Positions 1 through 7,228 of a stretch of DNA of 22,677 nucleotides are shown here, piece after piece. This DNA comes from a virus. The notes under the pieces are model-generated. The model did no database searches. It was given only the letters and a program-made list of their open reading frames with translations, and was not told the origin of the DNA. The stretch is from positions 1 to 22,677 of the IMG/VR virus record IMGVR_UViG_3300010370_000266; one strand, given 5' to 3'. The translations under genes and the position numbers were made by a program. Position 1 is the stretch's first letter. The number at the start of each line of letters is the position of its first letter.

Positions 1-519
1 CTCTTCTGGAACCACGACTACGCGGAGCCTGTCGGCAAGGCGACCATGCCGCTCAAGCGGAAGGAGCGCGAGATCGTCGCGGACTTCGTCTTCGCCAAGC
101 GTCCCGACGGCTACGGCGGCGAGTTCTTTCCCGAGGTCGCGGCGGCGCTGGTCGCGCAGGGGATCGTCAGCGGCGTGAGCGTCGGCTACGTCCCCGAGGA
201 AGGCGGCGTCCGCATGGCGACGGACGTCGACCGCAAGAAGTACGGCGGCCAGGTGTCGCGGATCTTCTCGCGCTGGAAGCTGCTCGAGGTCAGCCTCGCG
301 CCGCTCCAGGCGAACCCGGAGGCGCTCATCACCGCCGTCCGCAAGGGACTCTGCTCTCCTGTCGGCGCGAAGCGCTGGTTCGGGATCGACGTGCCGAAGC
401 GCATCGTCGTGACGGTCGACGTCCCCGCGCGCTCAACTGCGTCGAAGCCGAAGCCGATTGACGTCGATGCCATCGTGCGGCGGGAAATCGCGCGCGCGAG
501 GGGTGCCGTGAGGCTCTGA
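1..519 (+). CDS. HK97-type prohead protease (5' truncated by window edge)
   Basis: Capsid maturation protease that cleaves the scaffold-like N-terminal arm of the major capsid protein inside the prohead. The frame is open to the first base, reading LFWNHDYAEPVGKA before the first methionine, so the true start lies upstream. The three landmarks of the family are visible in order: a histidine in WNHD followed by PVGKA, a serine in SGVSVGY, and the conserved LLEVSLAPLQANPEA block with a glutamate. These fit the His-Ser-Glu catalytic set of HK97 gp4-like (U35) proteases. It sits directly before the capsid gene, the normal order. The product is well supported; only the start is missing. Confidence 0.93.
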   Translation, partial: LFWNHDYAEPVGKATMPLKRKEREIVADFVFAKRPDGYGGEFFPEVAAALVAQGIVSGVSVGYVPEEGGVRMATDVDRKKYGGQVSRIFSRWKLLEVSLAPLQANPEALITAVRKGLCSPVGAKRWFGIDVPKRIVVTVDVPARSTASKPKPIDVDAIVRREIARARGAVRL

Positions 520-528
520 CTTGGACCG

Positions 529-552
529 GCTGTCGGCGTGTGCCTGGACAGC
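529..552 (+). promoter_or_regulatory. Stem-loop in the leader of the capsid gene
   Basis: GCTGTC-GGC pairs with GCC-(TG bulge)-GACAGC around a four-base GTGT loop, giving nine base pairs with a two-base bulge. It lies in the 75-base gap between protease and capsid genes and has no T-run, so it is not an intrinsic terminator. A role in mRNA processing or stability of the highly expressed capsid message is possible but is inference. Confidence 0.35.
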
Positions 553-594
553 GGCCCTGGAGCCACGCCTGACGGCACGCAACAGGAGCAGCAA

Positions 595-1965
595 ATGAAG
601 ACCATGACCATCGACCAGTTCAAGGACGCGCTTACCAAGGCCGCGAAGGCAAAGGGTGAGGCAGGCGTCGTCGCACAGAAGAAGCTCATCCTCGAGGGAG
701 ACTTCATGATTACCGACGCCGCAGGAGTCGCCGTCGATCCCGAGGCGCTCGACGTCGCGATCCGCGCTGCGGCTCCCGCGATGGAGGAGGATTCGGCCGA
801 CACCGCAGGCATCGAGGAGAAGGTCGCCAAGAGCGTGCGCAGCGCGCTCGGCATCCGCACGACCGGCGGCTCGTCGGCGATGGCCGTCACCGCGGAGCCG
901 AAGGCCTGGGAGAGCGCCAAGCAGTACGGCCGCCTCAAGGCGTTCAAGTCCAAGGAAGCGGCGTACCGCTTCGGCTCGTTCTGCCTCGCGGCGATGGGCC
1001 ACCGCAAGAGCGCGCAGTTCTGCGCGAACAACGGCATCCAGGTGAAGGCGCACTCGGAAGGCGTGAACAGCGCCGGCGGCTTCCTCGTTCCCGACGAGTT
1101 CGAGAACGAGATCGTGACGCTCCGCGAGCAGTACGGCGTCTTCCGCCGCAACGCGAAGATCTACCCGATGTCCTCCGACACGCTGCGCATCTCGAAGCGC
1201 ACGGCGGGCCTCACGGCGTACTTCGTCGGCGAGATCAACGCCGGCACCGAGAGCACCCAGACCTTCGACAGCGTCCAGCTCGTCGCGAAGAAGCTGATGT
1301 GCCTCACGACCGTGTCGAACGAGCTCCTCGAGGACGCTCTCGTCAACATCGGCGACGACATCGCCAACGAGGTCGCGTATGCGTTCTCGCTCAAGGAGGA
1401 CGACGCGGGCTTCAACGGAACCGGCACCTCGACCTACGGAGGCATCGTCGGACTTGCCGGCGCGCTGACCAACGCGACCTACCAGGTCTCGACCAGCGCG
1501 ACGACGACCTATGCGAGCGTCTCGAAGGACGAGATCTCCGCTGCTCTTGCGAAGCTCCCGAACTGGGCCTTCCAGCGCAACAACGTCAAGATCTACTGCC
1601 ACAAGTCGACCTATCACGCGATCTTCGAGCGCCTTTCGATGGCCGCAGGCGGCGTGACCGCGAACGAGATGGCGAACGGCATCGCTCCGCGCTACTTCGG
1701 CTACCCGGTCGAGTTCTCGCAGGTGCTCCCCGCCGTGACGGCGACCACCGGCGCTGACGGCGACGTGCTTGCGTACATCGGCGACCTCTCGCAGGCGTGC
1801 TTCCTCGGCGACCGCCGCTCGACCGCCATCGCGTTCTCCGACTCGGCGCTCAATGCGTTCGAGCAGGACGAGCGCGTCGTGCGCGGCACCGAGCGCTTCG
1901 ACATCGTCTGCGCCAACGTCGGCGGCTCCACCGCCACCGGCGCGATGGTGAAGTTCACCCTCTGA
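595..1965 (+). CDS. Major capsid protein, HK97 fold
   Basis: Main structural protein of the icosahedral head. I start it at the ATG preceded by AGGAG six bases upstream, rather than at the in-frame GTG at 538 which has no ribosome site; this gives 456 residues. Residues 1 to about 150 look like the cleavable delta/scaffold arm: charged, helical and alanine-rich, with an acidic EEDSAD stretch near 64-69. The folded core starts at GGFLVPDEFENEIV (161 on), the standard entry to the Phage_capsid family, and continues with FVGEINAGTESTQTFD and the LVAKKLMCLTTVSNELLEDA segment typical of the P-domain/spine helix. Length and position after the protease are normal. The order implies processing by the upstream protease. 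Confidence 0.95.
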   Translation: MKTMTIDQFKDALTKAAKAKGEAGVVAQKKLILEGDFMITDAAGVAVDPEALDVAIRAAAPAMEEDSADTAGIEEKVAKSVRSALGIRTTGGSSAMAVTAEPKAWESAKQYGRLKAFKSKEAAYRFGSFCLAAMGHRKSAQFCANNGIQVKAHSEGVNSAGGFLVPDEFENEIVTLREQYGVFRRNAKIYPMSSDTLRISKRTAGLTAYFVGEINAGTESTQTFDSVQLVAKKLMCLTTVSNELLEDALVNIGDDIANEVAYAFSLKEDDAGFNGTGTSTYGGIVGLAGALTNATYQVSTSATTTYASVSKDEISAALAKLPNWAFQRNNVKIYCHKSTYHAIFERLSMAAGGVTANEMANGIAPRYFGYPVEFSQVLPAVTATTGADGDVLAYIGDLSQACFLGDRRSTAIAFSDSALNAFEQDERVVRGTERFDIVCANVGGSTATGAMVKFTL

Positions 1966-1988
1966 TCTGACAGGAAAGGAACCACACC

Positions 1989-2423
1989 ATGAAGAGCTCC
2001 ACCAAGATCCTCAACGCCATCGCGACAGGCGTCTCGGCCTCCACCGCAGAGTTCGACACGCAGGGCTTCAACTACGCGAAGATCTACGTCTGCACGGTTG
2101 GAACCGTAGCTCCGGCCACGAACGGCAACAACATCACGGAAAGCGATACCTCCGGCGGCACGTTCAACGCGATCAGCGGACTCGTCCAGGGGACCGACTA
2201 CACGCTCTCGACCGCGACCAACAACACGTCGGTCGCCAAGATCGTGTACGGCATCCCGCTCGGAGGCCGAAAGCGCTACCTCAAGGCGACGTTCACCAGC
2301 GGCTCGTCCGTGACCGCGAACCACGCGATCATCTGCGAGCTGAGCGATCCGTACGACTCCATCCTCGTCCGTCGCGCCGGCACCGCCGCGACCGATGCGG
2401 CAGGCAGCGTCGTCAACATCTGA
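1989..2423 (+). CDS. Probable head decoration or other virion structural protein
   Basis: 144 residues with an AAAGGA ribosome site eight bases before the ATG. The sequence is beta-rich, small-residue-rich and lacks catalytic motifs: FDTQGFNYAKIYVCTVGTV, ESDTSGGTFNAISGLVQGTDYTL, then IPLGGRKRYLKATF. This pattern (a strand-rich protein with ESDD-like and GRKRYLKV-like blocks) recurs in proteins encoded right after phage capsid genes, many of which are thought to be cement or decoration proteins. It ends just before a strong terminator, so it closes the head transcription unit. Function is inferred from position and composition; another minor head protein role is equally possible. Confidence 0.6.
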   Translation: MKSSTKILNAIATGVSASTAEFDTQGFNYAKIYVCTVGTVAPATNGNNITESDTSGGTFNAISGLVQGTDYTLSTATNNTSVAKIVYGIPLGGRKRYLKATFTSGSSVTANHAIICELSDPYDSILVRRAGTAATDAAGSVVNI

Positions 2424-2446
2424 GCGGAGACCATCTCCTCCCCGGG

Positions 2447-2482
2447 GCGCGTCGGCATCCGTGCCGGCGCGCTTCTGTTTTT
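2447..2482 (+). terminator. Rho-independent terminator after the head genes
   Basis: An 11-bp stem, GCGCGTCGGCA with TGCCGGCGCGC (one G-T wobble), closes a TCCG tetraloop and runs straight into TTCTGTTTTT. This is a canonical intrinsic terminator. It isolates the capsid operon from the next gene. Confidence 0.9.
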
Positions 2483-2516
2483 GAGATGCGCTGCTATGCT
2501 CCCCGCAGGAGGCACG

Positions 2517-3632
2517 ATGGAGATCAAGGACGGACATCTCAGGATCGGAGAGGCGAGGAAGATCGACCTGTCAGGGATCGCGGATGCATCGCTGAAGTCG
2601 GTCGAGCTGGGGAGCCTGCTCGACCGCCTGCCGGCAAAGGAGGCGCTGCCTGTCCTGCGCGGATTCGCGCTCAAGATGGCCGACAAGGCGCGCATGACGC
2701 TCGACGTCGCAGACTTCGACTGGGTCTGCGCCGCCTACCAGAGCGGGGAAGCTGACGCCGAGTCGATCCTCTGCGCGGACGGGATGAACCGCTCGATCTG
2801 GAATCGCAGCAAGCTCTGCGACACGGTGAACATGGCGGGCCTCGAGATCGTCGGAGGCGTCGACGGAGGACTTGCATGGAAGCCGTCGCCTGAGCGGATC
2901 GCCGTCACCTGCGAGAAGCGCGTCCGCAGGGAGCCCGAGATACCGCTCAAGGACGTCACTGCTCTGATGAGCCTCCCGCGCATCGCGTGGACGGAGACGT
3001 TCGCGCATTCCCTCGAGGTCTGCTCGCAGCTCCAGATGCGCTTCGTCAAGTCGACCGGCGTCTTCTGGGGCCAGTGCCTCGAGCGCATGATCGCAGGGGA
3101 ACTCGAGCGCGGAACGAAGTACGCGCTGACGATCGACTACGACTCGATCTTCGACGCTCGCGACGTCGTGCGGCTCTGGCAGATCATGGAGGACAGGCCG
3201 GACATCACGGCGCTCTGTCCGCTGCAGATCGGCCGCGACCGCGACGAGCTTCTGCTGAACCTGATCGACTCCGAAGGAAAGACGATGGAGCGAGTGACGA
3301 CCGACCACTTCTACCAGGAGGCGGTCGACATCAGGAACGGCCATTTCGGCCTGACCATGATCCGTCTAGAGCACCTCAAGTTCATCAGCCACCCGTGGTT
3401 CCTCGGAATCCCGAACGAGCAGGGCCGATGGGACGAAGGCAGGACGGACGACGACATCCACTTCTGGCACAAGCTCAGGAAGCACAAACTGAAGGTATGC
3501 GCGACGCCGAAGGTCCGACTCGGCCACCTGCAGCTCGTCATAACCTGGCCGATGGACAACTGCGCGGTAAAGCACCAGTACCTCGGCAAGTACCATTCGG
3601 ACGGGAGGCCGCCGGAATGCCAGACCTACTGA
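2517..3632 (+). CDS. GT-A-type glycosyltransferase-like protein with methyltransferase-like N-terminus
   Basis: 371 residues; start chosen at ATG with AGGAGG four bases upstream. Residues about 120-371 look like a GT-A nucleotide-sugar transferase: SLPRIAWTETFAH, GVFWGQCLERMI, a DxD-type metal site at D207-Y-D209 (ALTIDYDSIF), then WDEGRTDDDIHFWHKLRKHKLKV and a histidine-containing VRLGHLQL tail. Residues 1 to about 115 resemble the second half of a class I SAM methyltransferase (SLLDRLPAKEALPVLRGFALKMADKARMTLDVADF ordering of helix and strand), but no glycine-rich SAM motif I is present. The likely role is glycosylation of a virion protein, DNA base or host surface molecule. It follows a terminator and carries its own ribosome site, so it behaves like a moron insert in the head-neck cluster. 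The glycosyltransferase half is fairly secure, the N-terminal reading less so. Confidence 0.68.
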   Translation: MEIKDGHLRIGEARKIDLSGIADASLKSVELGSLLDRLPAKEALPVLRGFALKMADKARMTLDVADFDWVCAAYQSGEADAESILCADGMNRSIWNRSKLCDTVNMAGLEIVGGVDGGLAWKPSPERIAVTCEKRVRREPEIPLKDVTALMSLPRIAWTETFAHSLEVCSQLQMRFVKSTGVFWGQCLERMIAGELERGTKYALTIDYDSIFDARDVVRLWQIMEDRPDITALCPLQIGRDRDELLLNLIDSEGKTMERVTTDHFYQEAVDIRNGHFGLTMIRLEHLKFISHPWFLGIPNEQGRWDEGRTDDDIHFWHKLRKHKLKVCATPKVRLGHLQLVITWPMDNCAVKHQYLGKYHSDGRPPECQTY

Positions 3633-3910
3633 TCGTGCTCAAGACGTTCTCCGTCGCAGACGAGCGCGTGGGCAGGCGCGAGGTACGGCCCGGATGCGTC
3701 GTCAGCGTCGCGTCGGACCTTGCCGACAAGCTCGTCCGGGAGCGCTACGCGGTCCGCGTCGTCCCTCCCGCTCCGCTGTTCACGGAATCGACGCAGCCCG
3801 AGGAGGAGCCGATGAAGGGAAGGAAGAGGCGCAATGCAGATCGACTCAAACCCGCTCACGACGCTCGCCAAGCTGAAGACATGGCTCGGGATCACCAGCG
3901 TCGAGAATGA
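3617..3910 (+). CDS. Small hypothetical phage protein
   Basis: 97 residues, ATG with GGAGG nine bases upstream. The first 55 residues form a compact beta pattern, LIVLKTFSVADERVGRREVRPGCVVSVASDLADKLVRERYAVRVV, resembling small phage proteins that read 'K-x-F ... pG ... v ... A..L...g.A...' and occur among head-completion genes. The last 30 residues are very basic and lie over the start of the next gene (77-base overlap). It also overlaps the glycosyltransferase gene by 16 bases. No function can be assigned. Confidence 0.65.
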   Translation: MPDLLIVLKTFSVADERVGRREVRPGCVVSVASDLADKLVRERYAVRVVPPAPLFTESTQPEEEPMKGRKRRNADRLKPAHDARQAEDMARDHQRRE

Positions 3911-4649
3911 CGCCGTCCTGCAGTGGTCGATCGACTCCGCGTCCCGCGCGGTGCAGACCTACTGCGGCAGGAACTTCACCGAGACGCGCTACTACGAGAT
4001 CCGAGACGGATCGGAGTCTCGCCGCATCGCGCTGGCGAACTACCCTGTCTCGTTCGTCAGGTTCGTAGGCGTCGGATGGGATTCGGTCATGACCGTGTCC
4101 AGCACGATCTCGACGGACGCAGTCTCGACCGTCTCGCTAGGCGCTGGACAGCTCCACCTCTACAGGATGAGCTCGACGGGAACCGAGTCGAATGATCAGG
4201 TCAACTTCTCGAACCACCAGACCTCGACGGAGCTGGCGACGCATATCTCGACGGTCACGGGATTCTCCGCGTCGGCGCTCCTCGACGTGCCTGCGGTCTA
4301 CATCAGGAAGCTCGCTGGCCGCAGCCTCAAGAACGGCTCGGCGTACCTCGAGGCTCCGACCGACGGCCTCGAGGACTACCAGGTCGACCTTGACTCAGGC
4401 GTCCTGTACGGCGCGCAGCTCGGCCTCAACCGATCGCTCCTGGTCGACTACACCGCCGGCTATGCGACCATTCCCTACGACGTCGAGATGGCGACGCTGT
4501 CCGTCTCCGCGAGGCTCTTCCGAGATAGAACGCGCGACCCTGGGCTGAACAGCGAAAGCCTCGGGGGATATTCGTATTCCCGTCGCGGAGGCAGCGAGAT
4601 CAGCACGGAGGAGGCGCGGATGCTCGCGCCGTACCGGAGGCTCCGTTGA
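3834..4649 (+). CDS. Head-tail connector (gp6-like adaptor)
   Basis: 271 residues. The N-terminus NPLTTLAKLKTWLGITSVENDAVLQWSIDSASRAVQTYCGRNF is the signature of the gp6/gp15-like adaptor family that docks under the portal: two helices ending in YCGRNF, then the YYEIRDGSESRRIALANYPV strand block. The C-terminal part GYATIPYDVEMATLSVSARLFRDR matches the usual helical ending. A longer central insert (about residues 90-200) makes it larger than the roughly 100-200 residues typical for the family. AAGGAAGAGG precedes the start. It is followed by the closure, gp10-like and tail terminator genes, the standard neck order. Confidence 0.85.
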   Translation: MQIDSNPLTTLAKLKTWLGITSVENDAVLQWSIDSASRAVQTYCGRNFTETRYYEIRDGSESRRIALANYPVSFVRFVGVGWDSVMTVSSTISTDAVSTVSLGAGQLHLYRMSSTGTESNDQVNFSNHQTSTELATHISTVTGFSASALLDVPAVYIRKLAGRSLKNGSAYLEAPTDGLEDYQVDLDSGVLYGAQLGLNRSLLVDYTAGYATIPYDVEMATLSVSARLFRDRTRDPGLNSESLGGYSYSRRGGSEISTEEARMLAPYRRLR

Positions 4650-5026
4650 GCATCGCGAGCCTCGTCTCCGAGTTCGGCGTCACCCTGTACCTGTACAGGC
4701 CGACGGCGACCGTCTCGAGCGACGGAAAGCCGCTGCGGACCTACGCGCTGGTCGAGTCATTCACGGGGTTCATACAGCCGTCGTCGCAGTCCCAGGACGT
4801 CCTTGAGGGCCGAGCGAGCTCGCGGACGGCCGTGACGATCTACGTCTCCGGGACGCTGGACGTCAGGATCGAGGACGAGATTTACAGCGGGACGTCTGGG
4901 AGCGTCGAGCGCTGGCGCGTCTCTGGCAGCACGAACCCCGGCGAAGTCGGACGGATGTCTTCGGCGCACCGGCTCAACATGACCGTGATCGACGCCGTGC
5001 AGGTCGCACCGGAGGTGAGCCTATGA
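4646..5026 (+). CDS. Head closure / head-tail joining protein
   Basis: 126 residues from a TTG start overlapping the previous stop (TTGA), with GGAGG five bases upstream deciding the start. The small beta-barrel pattern ESFTGFIQPSSQSQDVLEGRASSRTAVTIYV...IEDEIYSGTSGSVERWRVSG matches SPP1 gp16/HK97 gp7-like stopper proteins that plug the connector after DNA packaging: a query-like middle with the 'D.i...g..wrV' block. Its position between adaptor and gp10-like protein agrees with this. Confidence 0.78.
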   Translation: MSIASLVSEFGVTLYLYRPTATVSSDGKPLRTYALVESFTGFIQPSSQSQDVLEGRASSRTAVTIYVSGTLDVRIEDEIYSGTSGSVERWRVSGSTNPGEVGRMSSAHRLNMTVIDAVQVAPEVSL

Positions 5027-5535
5027 GCCAGTTGCCGCCGATGCAAAACCCCGCGAGCATCATCGACATGGCGAAGGTGCGTGACAGGCTGCAGGCCGCC
5101 TCGCTGGAGGCTCTGAATGCCTCTGTCCTGATCCTCAGCTCGGCGATGCGGACTACGCTCAGTCAGCCGGGAACGGGACGGCGCTACTTCCGCAACCCAG
5201 GCTACGGCCGCCGACGCAACGCGCGACAGCAAGGAGTGCATGTTGCCTCGGCACCGGGACGGCCGCCGGCGGTCGACACGAACCGCCTGCGCGCGTCATT
5301 CGCCGTCTCGACCGTCGGAACCCGCGGAGACGGATTCGTCGCCGTAGAGAAGGCACCGACCCGCATGGTCCTCCGCTACGGATCGAAGGTCCGCTACGCG
5401 GTGTTCCTCGAGTACGGGACGCGCAGGACGCGCAAGCGTCCATTCGTCGCTCCGACGCTCGAGAAGTTCCGTCCGAAGCTGCCGGCGATCTTCGCCGCGG
5501 CTTTCCGCAGGCACTTTCCGAGGGTCAAGGCATGA
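5023..5535 (+). CDS. HK97 gp10-like neck/tail completion protein
   Basis: 170 residues with a strong GGAGGTGA ribosome site and ATGA overlap with the preceding gene. The diagnostic stretch is APGRPPAVDTNRLRASF followed by SKVRYAVFLEYGTRRTRKRPFVAPTLEK, which is the gp10 family hallmark (PG.PP..dTG.Lr.S ... Y..ylEfGT....RPFl.pal). The family participates in head-tail joining and tail completion. Very basic overall. High confidence from motif and order. Confidence 0.88.
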   Translation: MSQLPPMQNPASIIDMAKVRDRLQAASLEALNASVLILSSAMRTTLSQPGTGRRYFRNPGYGRRRNARQQGVHVASAPGRPPAVDTNRLRASFAVSTVGTRGDGFVAVEKAPTRMVLRYGSKVRYAVFLEYGTRRTRKRPFVAPTLEKFRPKLPAIFAAAFRRHFPRVKA

Positions 5536-5933
5536 GCGCGAAGGCGATGCTCGACGCGATCTGGACGCGCTTGGCGGCGTCGACCGTCTACACGACCGTC
5601 GGAGGCAGGATCGGCCTCGCCGAGCTTCCTGCCGACACGGCGCTGCCGCTCGTCGTCTACGACTTCGACGCGCCGCCTTCGGCGAGCAAGATGTTCGGGA
5701 ACGTCGAGCGGTTCGAGGGGACGGTCGTGTTCCGCATCTACCAGAGCTCGGCGGCGGGGAACACGCTGCATACGATCTCCGCGGACATCCTGACGGCGAT
5801 GAGCGGAACGATCTCCCCGACAGGGTTCGACCGCCTGACTGCGGTCCGCGTGTCCGTCGGCTCACCCTCATTCTCGGATGATGGTTGGTCGATGGAGGAT
5901 AGGTACAGGGTGGTTGGCTTCAAGACGAGCTGA
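5532..5933 (+). CDS. Tail terminator / tail completion protein (DUF3168-like)
   Basis: 133 residues, ATGA overlap with the gp10-like gene. The pattern MLDAIWTRLAAS...VGGRIGLAELPADTALPLVVYDFD...FEGTVVFRIYQSS...LHTISADILTAM...YRVVGFKTS follows the DUF3168 tail-completion family, which caps the tail tube and joins it to the neck. Length is typical. Confidence 0.85.
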   Translation: MSAKAMLDAIWTRLAASTVYTTVGGRIGLAELPADTALPLVVYDFDAPPSASKMFGNVERFEGTVVFRIYQSSAAGNTLHTISADILTAMSGTISPTGFDRLTAVRVSVGSPSFSDDGWSMEDRYRVVGFKTS

Positions 5934-5941
5934 GGGTTCCT

Positions 5942-6409
5942 ATGGCAATCGACCAATACATCGTTGGCAACGACGGAAACGTCTCCTTCTCGATCGGCGG
6001 CACGAACCAGCCGTTCATGAAGGTCTCGAGCTTCACCGCGAACCTGTCGCGGCCCGTCTCGGTCATCACCGGGTTCGGCGACACAGGCGGCCGCCGCCGG
6101 CTCGGCATGCTCGACTTCACGGGCACGCTGCAGGGTGCGGCAGGCGTCGGCGTCACCAGCGTCACGACGTCGACCTCCCATATCTACGTCTCGAACTTCG
6201 CGAACCCAGCGACGAACGCGACGAACTCGCTCGCCGACGTGACGCTCACGCTCTTCGACGACCCGGGCAGCACGAACGAGGCGAAGATCGTCGCCAAGTG
6301 CGTCCTCTACAACTTCGCGTTCAACGCGGCGAAGGCCGGCGACACGACGCTTTCCTGCAACGTCGAGAACGCGGACGGCGTCGCTCCGGTCGTCACCTGG
6401 ATGACCTGA
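5942..6409 (+). CDS. Major tail (tube) protein
   Basis: 155 residues. It lies between tail terminator and tail chaperone genes, where the tube gene belongs. The protein is beta-rich with a central SRPVSVITGFGDTGGRRRLGMLDFTGTLQG block typical of siphovirus tube subunits (the loop that follows the first beta hairpin), and a C-terminal AAKAGDTTLSCNVENADGVAP strand pair. GAGGG precedes the ATG. It would polymerise around the tape measure to build the tail. Confidence 0.82.
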   Translation: MAIDQYIVGNDGNVSFSIGGTNQPFMKVSSFTANLSRPVSVITGFGDTGGRRRLGMLDFTGTLQGAAGVGVTSVTTSTSHIYVSNFANPATNATNSLADVTLTLFDDPGSTNEAKIVAKCVLYNFAFNAAKAGDTTLSCNVENADGVAPVVTWMT

Positions 6410-6681
6410 TGAGCGAGTTCCAGAAGGCGCTGTCGATCGTCCTTCCGAACGGCGACGACTGGCTCGTCACGATCGTGACCCGCTCCCGCAGGTTCATCAA
6501 CCGGCGCATCTCGCCTGGAGCGATGAGCGAGCAGGAGGCCTCCGACCTCGCCGTGCGCCTGAGCGGCCTGCAGCGATCCGAGATATCCGATCTCTCCGTC
6601 CGCAGGGTAGGATCGGCGAAGCTGGAGCTGCCGGCGTCTGCCGACCCGCTCTCGGCGCTCATCAGGAGGATCGGAGCATGA
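6409..6681 (+). CDS. Small conserved-position tail gene, unknown function
   Basis: 90 residues, translationally coupled to the tube gene (TGATG overlap) and to the next gene (ATGA). The sequence is mixed charged: KALSIVLPNGDDWLVTIVTRSRRFINRRISPGAMSEQEASDLAVRLSGLQRSE. No recognised motif. Its place between tube and chaperone suggests a role in tail assembly, but that is inference from position only. Confidence 0.68.
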   Translation: MSEFQKALSIVLPNGDDWLVTIVTRSRRFINRRISPGAMSEQEASDLAVRLSGLQRSEISDLSVRRVGSAKLELPASADPLSALIRRIGA

Positions 6682-7076
6682 ACATGGCCGCGAACTTCAC
6701 CGTCACCGCCGGAGGACGCACCTTCGAGCTGAGGCCGCTCACGGTGCGCGAGCGGATGCGCCTCTCGAACATGCACGTCGAGCGGGAGCGCGCGAAGGCG
6801 ATCGACACGGCGCGCGCGATGGACGCGAAGGGCCGCGAGGCCGCGGAGTTCGTCGCGGCGCGCGTGGACGAGGCCGAGCGGATGAGCTCGTTCGTCATGT
6901 CGGTCTTCACGATCGAAGGCGCGATGGCTGTGCTGCTGATGGCGGCGCGGTCGCATGCCGAGGCCGAGGAGATCGGAGCGCTCGTCGAGCCTGCGGAGAT
7001 CGGCCGCATCGCGGCGCTCTGCCTCAACGTGCGCGTCGCTTCTGCCGATGGTACGGAGGACGGCTCGGGAAACTGA
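6678..7076 (+). CDS. Tail assembly chaperone, short form (gpG analogue)
   Basis: 132 residues. Highly helical and charged after an N-terminal beta segment (FTVTAGGRTFELRPLTVRERMRLSNM), as in tail chaperones of long-tailed phages. It is the zero-frame product that terminates at the TGA immediately after the slippery heptamer. It is encoded directly before the tape measure gene, the defining context of the gpG/gpGT pair, which keeps the tape measure soluble and recruits tube subunits. Confidence 0.82.
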   Translation: MNMAANFTVTAGGRTFELRPLTVRERMRLSNMHVERERAKAIDTARAMDAKGREAAEFVAARVDEAERMSSFVMSVFTIEGAMAVLLMAARSHAEAEEIGALVEPAEIGRIAALCLNVRVASADGTEDGSGN

Positions 7077-7228
7077 GCGCGCCTCCGCACCCCGAGCGGA
7101 GGCGGGACCTGATCTCGGAGGCTCACTTGATCGCGCGCGCCGCTCCCGGACTCGGGAACCCACTTGACCTGACCTGCGAGGAGTTCGACAGGCATCTCGA
7201 GCTGTCGATGAAAGGCGGCCAGCTGTGA
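6678..7228 (+). CDS. Tail assembly chaperone, frameshifted long form (gpGT analogue)
   Basis: After a -1 slip at G GGA AAC (7067-7073) reading continues from CTG at 7073 for 51 further codons to TGA at 7226-7228, giving 183 residues. The extension reads LSAPPHPERRRDLISEAHL, then AARAAPGLGNPLDLTCEEFDRHLELSMK in outline (exactly: IARAAPGLGNPLDLTCEEF). This 'GLGNPLDLT' block looks like a genuine conserved domain rather than random read-through, and has no start codon or ribosome site of its own. It ends in a GTGA overlap with the tape measure gene. Same logic as lambda gpGT. Confidence 0.85.
7067..7103 (+). promoter_or_regulatory. Programmed -1 ribosomal frameshift signal
   Basis: Slippery heptamer G-GGA-AAC (7067-7073) in the correct phase, immediately followed by the zero-frame stop TGA. 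Seven bases later GCCTCCGC (7081-7088) pairs perfectly with GCGGAGGC (7096-7103) around an ACCCCGA loop; one more C-G pair can extend the stem. Heptamer, spacer and stem all fit the classical -1 signal; lambda uses the near-identical GGGAAAG. Confidence 0.9.

Noticed and set aside
2481-2516. TATGCT (2495-2500) as a promoter for the glycosyltransferase gene and TTG 2481 as its start
   Set aside because: The box is only 17 bases from the ATG and would start transcription at the ribosome site; the TTG lies within the terminator T-run. ATG 2517 with AGGAGG is preferred.
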